Assembly (NCBI GenBank): GCA_963621965.1
Contig: CAVFGN010000003.1
Span: forward strand, 1-64,000
DNA from: JAEELC01 sp963621965
GTDB lineage: Bacteria; Bacillota_I; Bacilli_A; Acholeplasmatales; Anaeroplasmataceae
DNA: 64,000 bases
Reading direction: 5' to 3'
Shown: positions 52,550 to 61,607 of the stretch, one piece after another
Layout: the number at the start of each line of letters is the position of its first letter
Numbering within the stretch: the stretch's first letter is position 1
The notes under the pieces: generated by a model
The model's input: only the letters and a program-made list of their open reading frames with translations
Told to the model about the DNA's origin: nothing
Databases searched by the model: none
Position numbers and translations under genes: made by a program

Positions 52550-55072
52550 TTAATGTCTACCGTGACAATATTTGAATTTCTTTCCTGATCCACAAGGACA
52601 TAGATCATTCATACCAACGTTTTTGAATTCATTCTTTGCAGGACCTTGATGTAAGGAATCTGTATGAGTATCATTAGTTGAAGTACCTTTTAATCTATCT
52701 TCAGGCTCTTGATCACGTCTAATTTGTGCTCTTAGTAAGAACTTTAATACATCTTTATTAATATTTTCCATCATCTTATTGTATAGTTCAATGCCTTCAC
52801 GTTGATACATTTGTAAAGGATTGTTTTGACCATAAGCTTGAAGAGAAACAGCTTGACGTAATTCATCCATCTTATCAATTTGTTCTGTCCAATGATCATC
52901 TAATACTTTAAGTACAATAACACGTAGGAATTGTTGATAAATTTCTTCACCAAATACATTTCTCTTTTCGATAAGCATTTTTAATGCGATTTCTTGAAGA
53001 TAAGAAATAATTTGTCTTTCATCGTATGATTTAATTACTGCAAGATCACAAGCACCTTGTCCAAAATAAACAGTATTAAATTCTTTGCAAATTGCTTCAT
53101 CATCGATATCATACTTGTTATGACCAACCTCATCCATATGAGATAAACATACAAGTTCAACACCTTTTTTAATCATTTTAACTGCAGTGTCTTCTACTGA
53201 TTTATCACGAATTATATGCATTCTTTCTTCATAGAAAGCTTCACGTTGATGTCTAATAACATCATCATATTTTAAAACGTTTTTACGTGCATCATAGTTA
53301 GCGCCTTCAATTCTTGTTTGAGCATTTGTAACAAGTTTTGTAAATGTCTTAGATTCAAGCGGAATAGAAATATCGCCACCATTAGTTAATCTAATTGCAA
53401 AGTCAAGACGCTTTTTAAATACATCTCCACCGAAACGAATCATTAATTGATCTTCGCTTGATGTATAGAATCTAGTGTAACCAGGGTCACCTTGACGACC
53501 AGATCTACCACGTAGCTGATTATCAATACGACGAGACTCATGGCGCTCAGTACCAAGAACGCATAAACCACCGACTTCAAGAACACCTTCACCAAGTTTA
53601 ATATCTGTACCACGACCAGCCATGTTAGTAGCAATAGTAACTGCACCAAATTGACCAGCTTGTGCAACGATTTCAGCTTCACGTTCATTGTTTTTAGCAT
53701 TTAATACTTCGTGTTTAATGCCTTCAGCAGTTAAACGTTGTGATATAAGTTCACTTGTTTCAACCGCAACAGTACCAATTAGAATTGGTTGTCCTTTTGC
53801 ATGACGTTCTTTTACTTCTTTGATTAAAGCGCTATATTTAGCATCGAGAGAACCAAATAATAAGTCTGGTGCATCAACTCTTATAATAGGTTTGTTTGTA
53901 GGAACTTCAACAACATACATGTTATAAATATCTCTAAATTCCTCTTCTTCAGTCTTAGCAGTACCTGTCATACCAGATAATTTTGAATACATTCTAAAGA
54001 AGTTTTGATATGTTATAGTAGCAACCGTAACAGTTTCTTGCTTTATTTCAACGCCTTCTTTAGCTTGGATAGCTTGGTGTAAACCTTCACTATATTGTCT
54101 TCCCTTTAAAATACGACCTGTAAAAGAATCGACAATTAAAACCTCTCCGTCTTGAACAACATATTCAACACCATTTTGGAAAATAAGGTTAGCTTTCATC
54201 GCATTATCAATTCTATGAACTAAACCTACATTATTTGTATCGTATAAGTTATCTAAATGGAACATTTGTTCAGCTTTAACAACACCTGTTTCAAGTAATT
54301 GAACAGTTCTATGCTCAATGTCTATTTCATAATCTTCATCAGCTAATGATTTAACAAATTTATCAGCTTCTGTATATGCAACATTTCCAGTCTTACCACG
54401 ACCTGAGATAATAAGTGGAGTACGAGCTTCATCGATTAAAATTGAGTCGACTTCATCGATAATTGCATAGTTTAGACCACGAAGATTAACTAGACCATCT
54501 TCACTTGTTGCCATATTGTCTCTTAAATAATCGAAACCAAGTTCTGAGTTTGTTGAATACATAACATCACAGTTATAAGCGTCACGCTTTTGTTCGTGAG
54601 TTAATTCGCGAATGTTTAAACCAACAGTTAAGCCTAACCAACGCATTAAGTTACCAATGTCTCCATTAGCTTCACGTCCTGCAAGGTATTCGTTAACAGT
54701 AACTATATGAACTCCTTTTTCTTCAAGTGCATTTAAATAAGCAGGTAAAACTCCAGTTAATGATTTACCTTCACCTGTCTTCATTTCCGCAATATTACCG
54801 CCATGAATTGCAATACCACCACATACTTGTACGTAGAATGGCTTCATGTGTAATAAACGCCAAGCTGCTTCTCTAACTACAGCAAAAGCTTCAGGTAAAA
54901 TATCATCTAATGTCTTACCATTTTTTAACAATTCTTTAAAGTAAGGAGTTTTTGCTTTAAGTTCATCATCACTAAGTTTTGAGATTTCAGCCTCTAAAGC
55001 TAAAACTTCATTTGCAATCTTTTGATCACGTTTTAATTCTTTTCTTCCAGTATCAAATAATTTCTTTAACAT
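52550..55072 (-). CDS. secA: Preprotein translocase ATPase SecA
   Basis: Motor that pushes unfolded proteins through SecYEG. The 840-residue protein has Walker A as MKTGEGKS where most SecA have GEGKT, the DEAD-like LIDEARTPLIISG, the preprotein-binding domain, motif VI (RGRSGRQGDPG), and the C-terminal zinc-binding SEC-C motif CPCGSGKKFKYCHG. Two boxes near the nucleotide site differ slightly from the common form (MKPFYVQVCGG, VTVNEYLAGRE), but all key residues seem conserved. RBS GGAG. It precedes prfB as in B. subtilis. Confidence 0.97.
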   Translation of the reverse strand: MLKKLFDTGRKELKRDQKIANEVLALEAEISKLSDDELKAKTPYFKELLKNGKTLDDILPEAFAVVREAAWRLLHMKPFYVQVCGGIAIHGGNIAEMKTGEGKSLTGVLPAYLNALEEKGVHIVTVNEYLAGREANGDIGNLMRWLGLTVGLNIRELTHEQKRDAYNCDVMYSTNSELGFDYLRDNMATSEDGLVNLRGLNYAIIDEVDSILIDEARTPLIISGRGKTGNVAYTEADKFVKSLADEDYEIDIEHRTVQLLETGVVKAEQMFHLDNLYDTNNVGLVHRIDNAMKANLIFQNGVEYVVQDGEVLIVDSFTGRILKGRQYSEGLHQAIQAKEGVEIKQETVTVATITYQNFFRMYSKLSGMTGTAKTEEEEFRDIYNMYVVEVPTNKPIIRVDAPDLLFGSLDAKYSALIKEVKERHAKGQPILIGTVAVETSELISQRLTAEGIKHEVLNAKNNEREAEIVAQAGQFGAVTIATNMAGRGTDIKLGEGVLEVGGLCVLGTERHESRRIDNQLRGRSGRQGDPGYTRFYTSSEDQLMIRFGGDVFKKRLDFAIRLTNGGDISIPLESKTFTKLVTNAQTRIEGANYDARKNVLKYDDVIRHQREAFYEERMHIIRDKSVEDTAVKMIKKGVELVCLSHMDEVGHNKYDIDDEAICKEFNTVYFGQGACDLAVIKSYDERQIISYLQEIALKMLIEKRNVFGEEIYQQFLRVIVLKVLDDHWTEQIDKMDELRQAVSLQAYGQNNPLQMYQREGIELYNKMMENINKDVLKFLLRAQIRRDQEPEDRLKGTSTNDTHTDSLHQGPAKNEFKNVGMNDLCPCGSGKKFKYCHGRH

Positions 55073-55156
55073 ACTTTACTCCAATATATAAAAACATTTT
55101 ATAACTATATTACTATAAAATGCATATTTATTCAATAATTGATATTATTTTACAAA

Positions 55157-55185
55157 GAAAAATCCCTTTATTTCTAAAGGAATTT
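55157..55185 (-). terminator. Terminator of the 478-residue hypothetical gene
   Basis: AAATCCCTTTA (55160-55170) and TAAAGGAATTT (55175-55185), one G-U on the minus strand, then CTTTG; weak T tract but a stable stem just after the stop codon. Confidence 0.6.
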
Positions 55186-55192
55186 TCAAGTA

Positions 55193-56629
55193 TTAATTTT
55201 TCATATCTTTATCCTTATTAATTTGATTATCAAGGATATTTTCTTTTTGATGAACTAGATTTATTTGTTTATCATTTTTTACTTCACGTACATCAATTTG
55301 TTTAATAGCTTCATTTGTTTTTGCAAAATTCATACCATGGTCACGAACAACTTTATCAAGTCCATGAATTACGACGTTACTGTATTCGCTAAATACCTCT
55401 TTATTAGCTTCGTGAATTACATTTTGGTAATTGTTTAAATTTTTGATTCTCTTTCCTGTAAAGAAATTTATAACCTTATCCCAAAAACCAAATGTTTTTT
55501 CAAACTTTTCTTGATCATGATTTAAGTACATTGGTTTAACATTTGCACTAAACTCGTTTTGAGAAGAGTTAATCTGAATGTAGTCGATACGTGCATTCTT
55601 ATTTATCACATTATCTATAAATATTTTAGGACATACATTACCCAATTGGTAACCGTCTAAATTATTTCCTGCAAGTTCATGTAAACTATGACCATTTAAT
55701 AAAATCAAATCATACCATTTAAGATCTAGTTTTTGAGCTGTTTTATATTCATTAGTTCCTGGTGGTAAAATTGACTCTAATACCACTCCTGTATAGAAAA
55801 TATAATCGCTTAAGGCACGCGCATCTTTTTTAGACATATTTGTATTTTTTTCGTTTTTTATAATTTTTGCATATTTATAAATTTCTTCTGTATCTATATC
55901 AACAAAAACTTTATCTTTATATTTACCACGGTTTAATTTATTTTTAGTTTGAAGTTCAATAGCTCTAACACCTACATTACCAGTTTTTTTTGCGGATGCA
56001 TTTTTTGCACTAAAATCTTTAACTGCTGGGTATTTTAGAGTATCTATTTCAAATTTAGAAAAGTTTTCATAAATTTTTGAAGTACAGTAAGTACTACCTA
56101 ATACATCTTCATCATATTTTTGAAGTTCTTTTACACTCTTATTTTTTTCAAGTAATTCGATAAATTCGTCATGCTTTGTACCAAAGCATTGAGCTAAGCG
56201 GGCATATGCGACGAAAAATTCAAGATCACGAGGTTTAGAAGAATCCATTTTATCAATATTTTCAATACCAAATTTTTGGAAGTCAAATAAATTTTTTAGT
56301 TCACGACTTACATTCATTTCATATTCTTCTTTATTTTCAAAATTTAAAAATGCATCTATTAATTCATAAGATTTTGCCTTAAACTTAGTTTCAGTATCTA
56401 AGTTCATAGTGTATGCATACATAAACATCATATCCGAAAAGTCTCTACAATCGATTGCTATTCCATTAATTGTAGGTTTTCTAGATGTAATATTGTGCTT
56501 ATCTAAATATTTACGAAGTACTTCTTCAAGCCAAGTAGATTCCTTTTCAATTTTAGCTAATACTTCATCAAAAACAACATCACTTTTTATATATTCGTTT
56601 TCATTTACAATTTGAATTTCTTTTTCCAT
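55193..56629 (-). CDS. Soluble protein of unknown function
   Basis: A 478-residue hydrophilic protein with no signal peptide or membrane segment and no motif I recognise. It is predicted mostly helical, with a distinct C-terminal section containing FWDKVINFFTGKRIKNLNNY followed by a charged tail ending KDKDMKN. A long single gene with its own AAGGAACGTGAT leader and terminator, between secA and hpf, where B. subtilis has nothing comparable. Base composition does not obviously differ from the neighbours. Confidence 0.6.
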   Translation of the reverse strand: MEKEIQIVNENEYIKSDVVFDEVLAKIEKESTWLEEVLRKYLDKHNITSRKPTINGIAIDCRDFSDMMFMYAYTMNLDTETKFKAKSYELIDAFLNFENKEEYEMNVSRELKNLFDFQKFGIENIDKMDSSKPRDLEFFVAYARLAQCFGTKHDEFIELLEKNKSVKELQKYDEDVLGSTYCTSKIYENFSKFEIDTLKYPAVKDFSAKNASAKKTGNVGVRAIELQTKNKLNRGKYKDKVFVDIDTEEIYKYAKIIKNEKNTNMSKKDARALSDYIFYTGVVLESILPPGTNEYKTAQKLDLKWYDLILLNGHSLHELAGNNLDGYQLGNVCPKIFIDNVINKNARIDYIQINSSQNEFSANVKPMYLNHDQEKFEKTFGFWDKVINFFTGKRIKNLNNYQNVIHEANKEVFSEYSNVVIHGLDKVVRDHGMNFAKTNEAIKQIDVREVKNDKQINLVHQKENILDNQINKDKDMKN

Positions 56630-56730
56630 AATATCACGTTCCTTTTTGTTATATTATTTTTAACACTCTTATTATAATATGCGATGTAGGACAAGATTAT
56701 TCATTTAATTTTTTAATCAACTAAGTATAT

Positions 56731-56762
56731 AAAAAGGCTATAAAACCTAAATTCTATAGCCT
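56731..56762 (-). terminator. Terminator of hpf
   Basis: AGGCTATA (56735-56742) and TATAGCCT (56755-56762); on the minus strand TTTTTATA follows. Confidence 0.8.
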
Positions 56763-56775
56763 AATTATAAACTTA

Positions 56776-57318
56776 TTATCTAGTAGTTGTGATAATTGCG
56801 TAATCGCCATCTTCACGAACATATAGAACCTTAACTTCTAATGTTGCACTATCTAAGTAAATATAGAAATCATGTCCTGTAAGTTCTAATTGTTCTTCAG
56901 CCTCTTCTTCAGTCATAGGGACTAATTGAACAGTCTTTTCACGAACAACTTTTGCAACCTTCACTGGTTCCTTTTCTAAACGAAGATAACCCTCAGCAAA
57001 TGTATCTTTAAGTGCATCTTTGCCTTTGTGCTCTTTAACACGAGTTTTATATTTACGAACTTGACGCTCTAATTTATCAATAGAGATATCAACTGCTGAA
57101 TATAAATCGTCAGCCTTAGCTTCTGCACGAAGAACGATATTCTTTGTTGGAATTGTAACTTCAACCTTGTGGAATGAAGAGTAAACCTTACATACAACTC
57201 TAGCCTTTAGTTCTTCTTCTTGGAAGTATTGAGCAACCTTTTCTAACTTTGTTTCAATAAATTCCTTGTTTCTTTGACTTGGTTCAAAACCATTTTTTCC
57301 AATAACTTCTACTTTCAT
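56776..57318 (-). CDS. hpf: Ribosome hibernation promoting factor, long form
   Basis: Binds 30S decoding sites and pairs ribosomes into inactive 100S dimers under stress. The N-terminal S30AE domain (VIGKNGFEPSQRNKEFIETK, about 100 residues) is joined by a linker to the C-terminal dimerisation domain (MTEEEAEEQLELTGHDFYIY, DYAIITTTR), giving the long form typical of Firmicutes at 180 residues. RBS AAAGGAG; TATAAT in the minus-strand upstream region could be a -10. Neighbourhood with secA and prfB matches B. subtilis yvyD. Confidence 0.95.
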   Translation of the reverse strand: MKVEVIGKNGFEPSQRNKEFIETKLEKVAQYFQEEELKARVVCKVYSSFHKVEVTIPTKNIVLRAEAKADDLYSAVDISIDKLERQVRKYKTRVKEHKGKDALKDTFAEGYLRLEKEPVKVAKVVREKTVQLVPMTEEEAEEQLELTGHDFYIYLDSATLEVKVLYVREDGDYAIITTTR

Positions 57319-57418
57319 AATATCGACTCCTTTACACTCGTAATAAGTTATCCTCTATCCCTACTTCTATTATAGCACTAAATGTAATAAATAAAAGGGC
57401 TTTCATTCTAATTTTATT

Positions 57419-57796
57419 CTAAATTTCACAATAATTACATACAATTATTAAATCATTATTGATCAATTCCGATAAATTTGTAAAATTTTTTAGAGAATAT
57501 TCGTTGATACGTAAATTAAAATATACAAGAATATTATCATTTTCCTTTTCTTTATTTAAAACGTATGTAAAAAGCCTAGAAAATTCATCTTGATATGGAT
57601 CACGTTTGAAATAGTAATATTCAGAAAATAAGGAATATATAATGAGTTTATGATTTCTAAGAGGAAGTACATTGTAAGTAATATTGATTTTATATTTATT
57701 ATAACAAGTATCACACACATTATAGTTTTTTGTAGAGAAAAGGTTTACTAAGCTTCTTTTAATAACAAAATTATTATTGCAAATCATACATCTCAT
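57419..57796 (-). CDS. ComFC-like zinc-finger protein lacking the phosphoribosyltransferase domain
   Basis: A 125-residue protein starting MRCMICNNNFVIKRSL after GGGTGATT. The CxxC pair followed by CDTCYNKYK matches the N-terminal zinc finger of ComFC, and position next to hpf agrees with the comF-hpf neighbourhood of Bacilli. The phosphoribosyltransferase part normally following (acidic VDDV-type loop) is absent; the remaining 75 residues hold only hydrophobic strands and end CNYCEI. It may be a degraded competence gene or a shortened relative. The frame extends 35 codons upstream without support, into the metK end. Confidence 0.6.
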   Translation of the reverse strand: MRCMICNNNFVIKRSLVNLFSTKNYNVCDTCYNKYKINITYNVLPLRNHKLIIYSLFSEYYYFKRDPYQDEFSRLFTYVLNKEKENDNILVYFNLRINEYSLKNFTNLSELINNDLIIVCNYCEI

Positions 57797-57837
57797 ATAA
57801 TCACCCATATAATTATAGACATGAAGCATCTTATTTT

Positions 57838-57866
57838 CTAAAAAATGCATCCAAAAAAGGATGCAT
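57838..57866 (-). terminator. Terminator of metK
   Basis: ATGCATCC (57845-57852) and GGATGCAT (57859-57866), then TTTTT on the minus strand. Confidence 0.82.
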
Positions 57867-57876
57867 AAATAATTTA

Positions 57877-59031
57877 TTATTTTAAAAGTTTCTTGAAGCA
57901 ATCAACCTTATCTAGATGTTCCCAAGGAAGATCAACATCGTTTCTACCAAAGTGACCATAAGAAGCAATTTTAGAGTATCTAGGCTTTAATAAGTCTAAA
58001 CTTTCAATCATGCCCTTAGGAGTTAACTTGAAGTTTTCTCTAATTGTCTTAACAATTTCTTCTTCACTAACTTTATTTGTATTAAATGTATCAACTAAAA
58101 CACTAATAGGTTCAGCCACACCAATTGCATAAGATAATTCAATTTGGCAGCGACTAGCTACACCACTAGCTACAACGTTTTTAGCGATATAACGAGCCAT
58201 ATAAGCAGCTGATCTATCTACTTTAGATGGGTCTTTTCCTGAAAATGCACCGCCGCCATGAGCTGCAGAACCACCATATGTATCAACGATTATCTTTCTA
58301 CCTGTCAAACCTGAGTCAGCAGCTGGTCCACCAAGTACAAATCTACCTGTAGGGTTAAATAAATATTTAGTTTCACTATCTACTAAATCTTGTGGAACAA
58401 TTTTATCTACCACTTCTCTTTTGATATCGCGAGATAATTGTTCAAGACTAACTTCAGGAGAATGTTGAGATGAAATTAAAATTGTATCAATTCTTTTAAT
58501 TTTATTATCATCATCATACTCAACAGTAACTTGTGTTTTGCCATCAGGACGTAAATAATCAAGAGTTCCGTTCTTTCTTACGTCAGCTAATTGTTTAGCT
58601 AAACGATGAGCTAAAGTGATTGCAAGAGGCATATAAACATCAGTTTCATCACACGCATAACCAAACATAATACCTTGGTCACCTGCACCTTGTTCATGTC
58701 CTTCTGATTCATCAACACCCATGGCAATATCAGGTGATTGTGCATCAATTGCAGTTAAAACTGCAACATTATCCGCATCAAATCCGTATTTACCACGAAC
58801 ATACCCGATTTCTCTTAATTTATTTCTAACAATACTCTGAACATCAACATAATGGTTAGTTGTAATTTCACCAAATACCATTACCATACCAGTAGTTGCT
58901 ACAGTTTCACATGCTACACGGCCCTTAGGATCATGAGCTAAAATATCATCAAGAACTGCATCACTGATTTGATCACAAACCTTATCAGGATGTCCTTCTG
59001 TTACTGATTCACTTGTAAAATATCTTCTCAT
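57877..59031 (-). CDS. metK: S-adenosylmethionine synthetase
   Basis: Makes SAM from methionine and ATP. Start MRRYFTSESVTEGHPDKVCDQ with the ATP-binding GHPDK; later GAGDQGIMFGYA, the P-loop-like GGGAFSGKDPSKVDRSAAY, and GHFGRNDVDLPWE at the end. 384 residues as usual. RBS GGAGGTT lies inside the end of the TSCPD gene and its start follows one base after that stop. No SAM riboswitch is visible upstream, consistent with being internal to an operon. Confidence 0.97.
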   Translation of the reverse strand: MRRYFTSESVTEGHPDKVCDQISDAVLDDILAHDPKGRVACETVATTGMVMVFGEITTNHYVDVQSIVRNKLREIGYVRGKYGFDADNVAVLTAIDAQSPDIAMGVDESEGHEQGAGDQGIMFGYACDETDVYMPLAITLAHRLAKQLADVRKNGTLDYLRPDGKTQVTVEYDDDNKIKRIDTILISSQHSPEVSLEQLSRDIKREVVDKIVPQDLVDSETKYLFNPTGRFVLGGPAADSGLTGRKIIVDTYGGSAAHGGGAFSGKDPSKVDRSAAYMARYIAKNVVASGVASRCQIELSYAIGVAEPISVLVDTFNTNKVSEEEIVKTIRENFKLTPKGMIESLDLLKPRYSKIASYGHFGRNDVDLPWEHLDKVDCFKKLLK

Positions 59032-59032
59032 A

Positions 59033-59278
59033 CTACATAACCTCCTTAATTGCTTTTGTTAATTGATCGGCACATGATGTAGTCTTTGTGCCGCAAATAT
59101 TTCCTTGTAATAATTCATATATCTCTTTTAAATCTCTACCTTCACAAAGTTTAGAGATAGCACTTAAATTTCCAGGGCATCCACCATGGAACTCTAAATT
59201 ATACATCTTACCATTTTCATACTCAAACGAAATTTCTTTAGCACATGTGCCATTTGTTTTAAAAGTCTTTTTCTCCAT
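59033..59278 (-). CDS. TSCPD-domain small protein
   Basis: An 81-residue protein with conserved cysteines (NGTCAKEI, GGCPGNLSAI, GNICGTKTTSCADQL). This is the pattern of the TIGR03905/TSCPD family, related to the C-terminal domain of some ribonucleotide reductases and thought to bind a metal. Start MEKKTFKTNG is chosen because TGGAGGAAAT precedes it; an in-frame ATG five codons earlier sits on that ribosome-binding site. Overlaps the preceding gene and is coupled to metK. Confidence 0.85.
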   Translation of the reverse strand: MEKKTFKTNGTCAKEISFEYENGKMYNLEFHGGCPGNLSAISKLCEGRDLKEIYELLQGNICGTKTTSCADQLTKAIKEVM

Positions 59279-60650
59279 AACTATTTCCTCCATAATTTAC
59301 ATACATATTATCGAATTTATCTATAAAATTCATGAATCTTTCAAATATACTAGAATCAAAATATTGTCTAAAATCTTTTGTAAGAATATTAATTGTTTCT
59401 TCTTTGTTTTTAGGACGTTTATAAACCCTTAGTGCTCTAAGAGAAATAAATACTTCACATATACCAATAATTTGATCTTCTTCACTATGGTATGTTTTTT
59501 TCATTTTTTCACTATATTCTTCAGTAACTGAACCTTGAATATATTTTCTAACTAACTCTTCATATCTTTTTTTACTAGCTTCTCTTTTAATAACAATTGC
59601 ACCTAAACTTGTTTCTTTTCGAAGTTCTTCGAATTGTTCGTCTTTGTTTTCAATGTTTTTTATTTTGGATAAATCCATATTATTATTTAAATAAACGATT
59701 GAATAAGCTCCTATTTCTTCACACTTTTTTGGGCTATAACCTAAATAACTTGCAAGTTTTATGGCCATTTCTTTTAAGAGCGGAGCTTCGTATATATCAT
59801 CTTCTGAGATATAAAAAGAATCGAACTCAATTTTAAAAAGATCCGAAACAGTATCAATAAAATCATTTTCTACTTCTTTTCTTTTAGCTAATTCCTTTTT
59901 TCTCTCTTCAAGTAGATACTGTGAAATAGAAACGTTAATATAAAGAACACCCATAAATAAAATAAGTACAAACATTCTAAGTACTATATCTCTAAATTGT
60001 TCACTCTTTACAACCTCTTTAAATACTACAAGTGCTCCTTCGGTCGCATGTCCGTATTCATCAGAGAAGTTATAAGTAACTGTAAAATTCAGAATAAAAA
60101 CTCCAACTATTAACCATTTACAAATTGTAGCTAAAGCTTTTTTATCTTGATATAAAGATACAACTACAAGTGATACGTAAAGCATTGCATATCCTACTTC
60201 GCCATATATTACAATTTGTGTTTCGTTATCCACGCTTGATGTAAACTGATTTTTTAGTTTAACGTACATTAATAAAGAGGATATAAACATATAAAGACAA
60301 GCAAAATACATCGCAATCTTTTGATTTGACATATCAAGTTCTTCTTTAAATATCATCTTTTTAAGTGTTTTATTTAACAAGAACGAAAAAGGTAATAGTA
60401 ATAAAGACAATATTAAGTTTTTAGAATCATTAAAGGATATTAAAAATAAAATAATTGTGTATAACAAGTTTGTTACAAAAATGATATTTTTAATAACTAT
60501 ATTTCTTCTGTGTAAAACCTCAACATCATTTGATAAATCAACATTTGATTCAAATCCAAAAAAATTTGAAAATAAGTTATCTATTTTAGTTTTTAAGCTT
60601 GTAAACTTTTTGTTAGTTTTAACACGTTTTTTAATATTAGCTAACGACAT
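59259..60650 (-). CDS. Six-helix membrane protein with degenerate HD-GYP-like domain
   Basis: A 463-residue protein. Six hydrophobic segments lie between about residues 50 and 245. The cytoplasmic part then follows the HD-GYP order: a helix IKLASYLGYSPKKCEEIGAY where AA..LHDIGK is expected, HSEEDQIIGICEVFISL where RIIAVADVFDAL is usual, and VYKRPKNKEETINIL where RPYR..S.EEA stands. The metal-binding HD and GYP residues are replaced, so c-di-GMP hydrolysis is unlikely and a sensing or scaffold role more plausible. RBS TTAGGAG. In operon with TSCPD and metK. Confidence 0.7.
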   Translation of the reverse strand: MSLANIKKRVKTNKKFTSLKTKIDNLFSNFFGFESNVDLSNDVEVLHRRNIVIKNIIFVTNLLYTIILFLISFNDSKNLILSLLLLPFSFLLNKTLKKMIFKEELDMSNQKIAMYFACLYMFISSLLMYVKLKNQFTSSVDNETQIVIYGEVGYAMLYVSLVVVSLYQDKKALATICKWLIVGVFILNFTVTYNFSDEYGHATEGALVVFKEVVKSEQFRDIVLRMFVLILFMGVLYINVSISQYLLEERKKELAKRKEVENDFIDTVSDLFKIEFDSFYISEDDIYEAPLLKEMAIKLASYLGYSPKKCEEIGAYSIVYLNNNMDLSKIKNIENKDEQFEELRKETSLGAIVIKREASKKRYEELVRKYIQGSVTEEYSEKMKKTYHSEEDQIIGICEVFISLRALRVYKRPKNKEETINILTKDFRQYFDSSIFERFMNFIDKFDNMYVNYGGNSYGEKDF

Positions 60651-60685
60651 AATTTACTCCTAAATTAATATATATTATACATATA

Positions 60686-61603
60686 TTAGGCAATAATTTC
60701 ATCAATAATAAATAATTTTTGCCCATTTAGGAAATCTTTAGTTTTAAGTTCTTTTTTACCTTCAACTTTAAGACTTAATATTTCAATTGCGTCCGTCTTA
60801 CACTTAATAATTAAATGTTTCTTTGCATCAATTATAGTGCCACAAGGCTTCGTGCTATCATCTTTAATTATTTGACTTTCGTAGACTTTAACACGAACGT
60901 TGTTAATCATAAAATAAGCACCCGGTTCATGACTCAAACCTCTAATTTTGTTGAATATGTCACGTGCATTTTGATTAAAGTTAAACTCTTCTTCACTTGG
61001 TAAAATATTAGGAGAGATGGTTGCATCATCTTCATTTTGAATAATTCCTTCATTCTTACCACAAATAATATCAGGAAGTGTTTCAATAAGTAAATCTCGG
61101 CCAATATAAGATAATTTTTCGAACACAGTGTCTTGCGTATCACTATCTAATATTTCAAGTTCTCTTTTTGCATACATTCTTCCTGCATCCATTTTCTTAA
61201 CCATTTCCATGATTGTAACACCTGTTACACGATCCCCTTCAATGATTGACCTTTGAATAGGGGCTCCACCACGTCGTTTAGGAAGTAGAGAGCCATGAAC
61301 ATTGATACACTTTTTGAATGCTTTTAAGACTTTTGTAGGGACAAATTGACCGTATGCTGCTGTAATTAGTATATCAGCTTTTGCATTTAAAACTGGCTCA
61401 TAATCGTCTTTAATTGAAACAGGCTTAAATGTCTGAAGGCCTAATTCACTAGCAGCTACGCCAACAGGGGAAGATGTTAGAACTTGTTTTCTACCTACAG
61501 TTTTATCAGGTTGAGTTACAACTAATACTACCTCATAATGATTTACTAATTCTTTTAAAATAGGTACACTAAATAGAGGAGTTCCCATAAATACTACTTT
61601 CAT
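60686..61603 (-). CDS. fmt: Methionyl-tRNA formyltransferase
   Basis: Formylates initiator Met-tRNA using 10-formyl-tetrahydrofolate. The 305-residue protein has MGTPLFSVPIL at the N terminus, the catalytic segment INVHGSLLPKRRGGAPIQRSI with the conserved Asn/His, and GRMYAKRELEI downstream with the conserved acidic residue (MDAGRM). The C-terminal OB-fold-like domain follows. RBS AAAAGGATG. It follows priA by 4 bp; the def gene that often lies between them is not here. Confidence 0.96.
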   Translation of the reverse strand: MKVVFMGTPLFSVPILKELVNHYEVVLVVTQPDKTVGRKQVLTSSPVGVAASELGLQTFKPVSIKDDYEPVLNAKADILITAAYGQFVPTKVLKAFKKCINVHGSLLPKRRGGAPIQRSIIEGDRVTGVTIMEMVKKMDAGRMYAKRELEILDSDTQDTVFEKLSYIGRDLLIETLPDIICGKNEGIIQNEDDATISPNILPSEEEFNFNQNARDIFNKIRGLSHEPGAYFMINNVRVKVYESQIIKDDSTKPCGTIIDAKKHLIIKCKTDAIEILSLKVEGKKELKTKDFLNGQKLFIIDEIIA

Positions 61604-61607
61604 ACAA

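Noticed and set aside
59033..59100. SAM riboswitch for metK
   Set aside because: metK starts one base after the TSCPD stop; there is no leader in which a riboswitch could lie.
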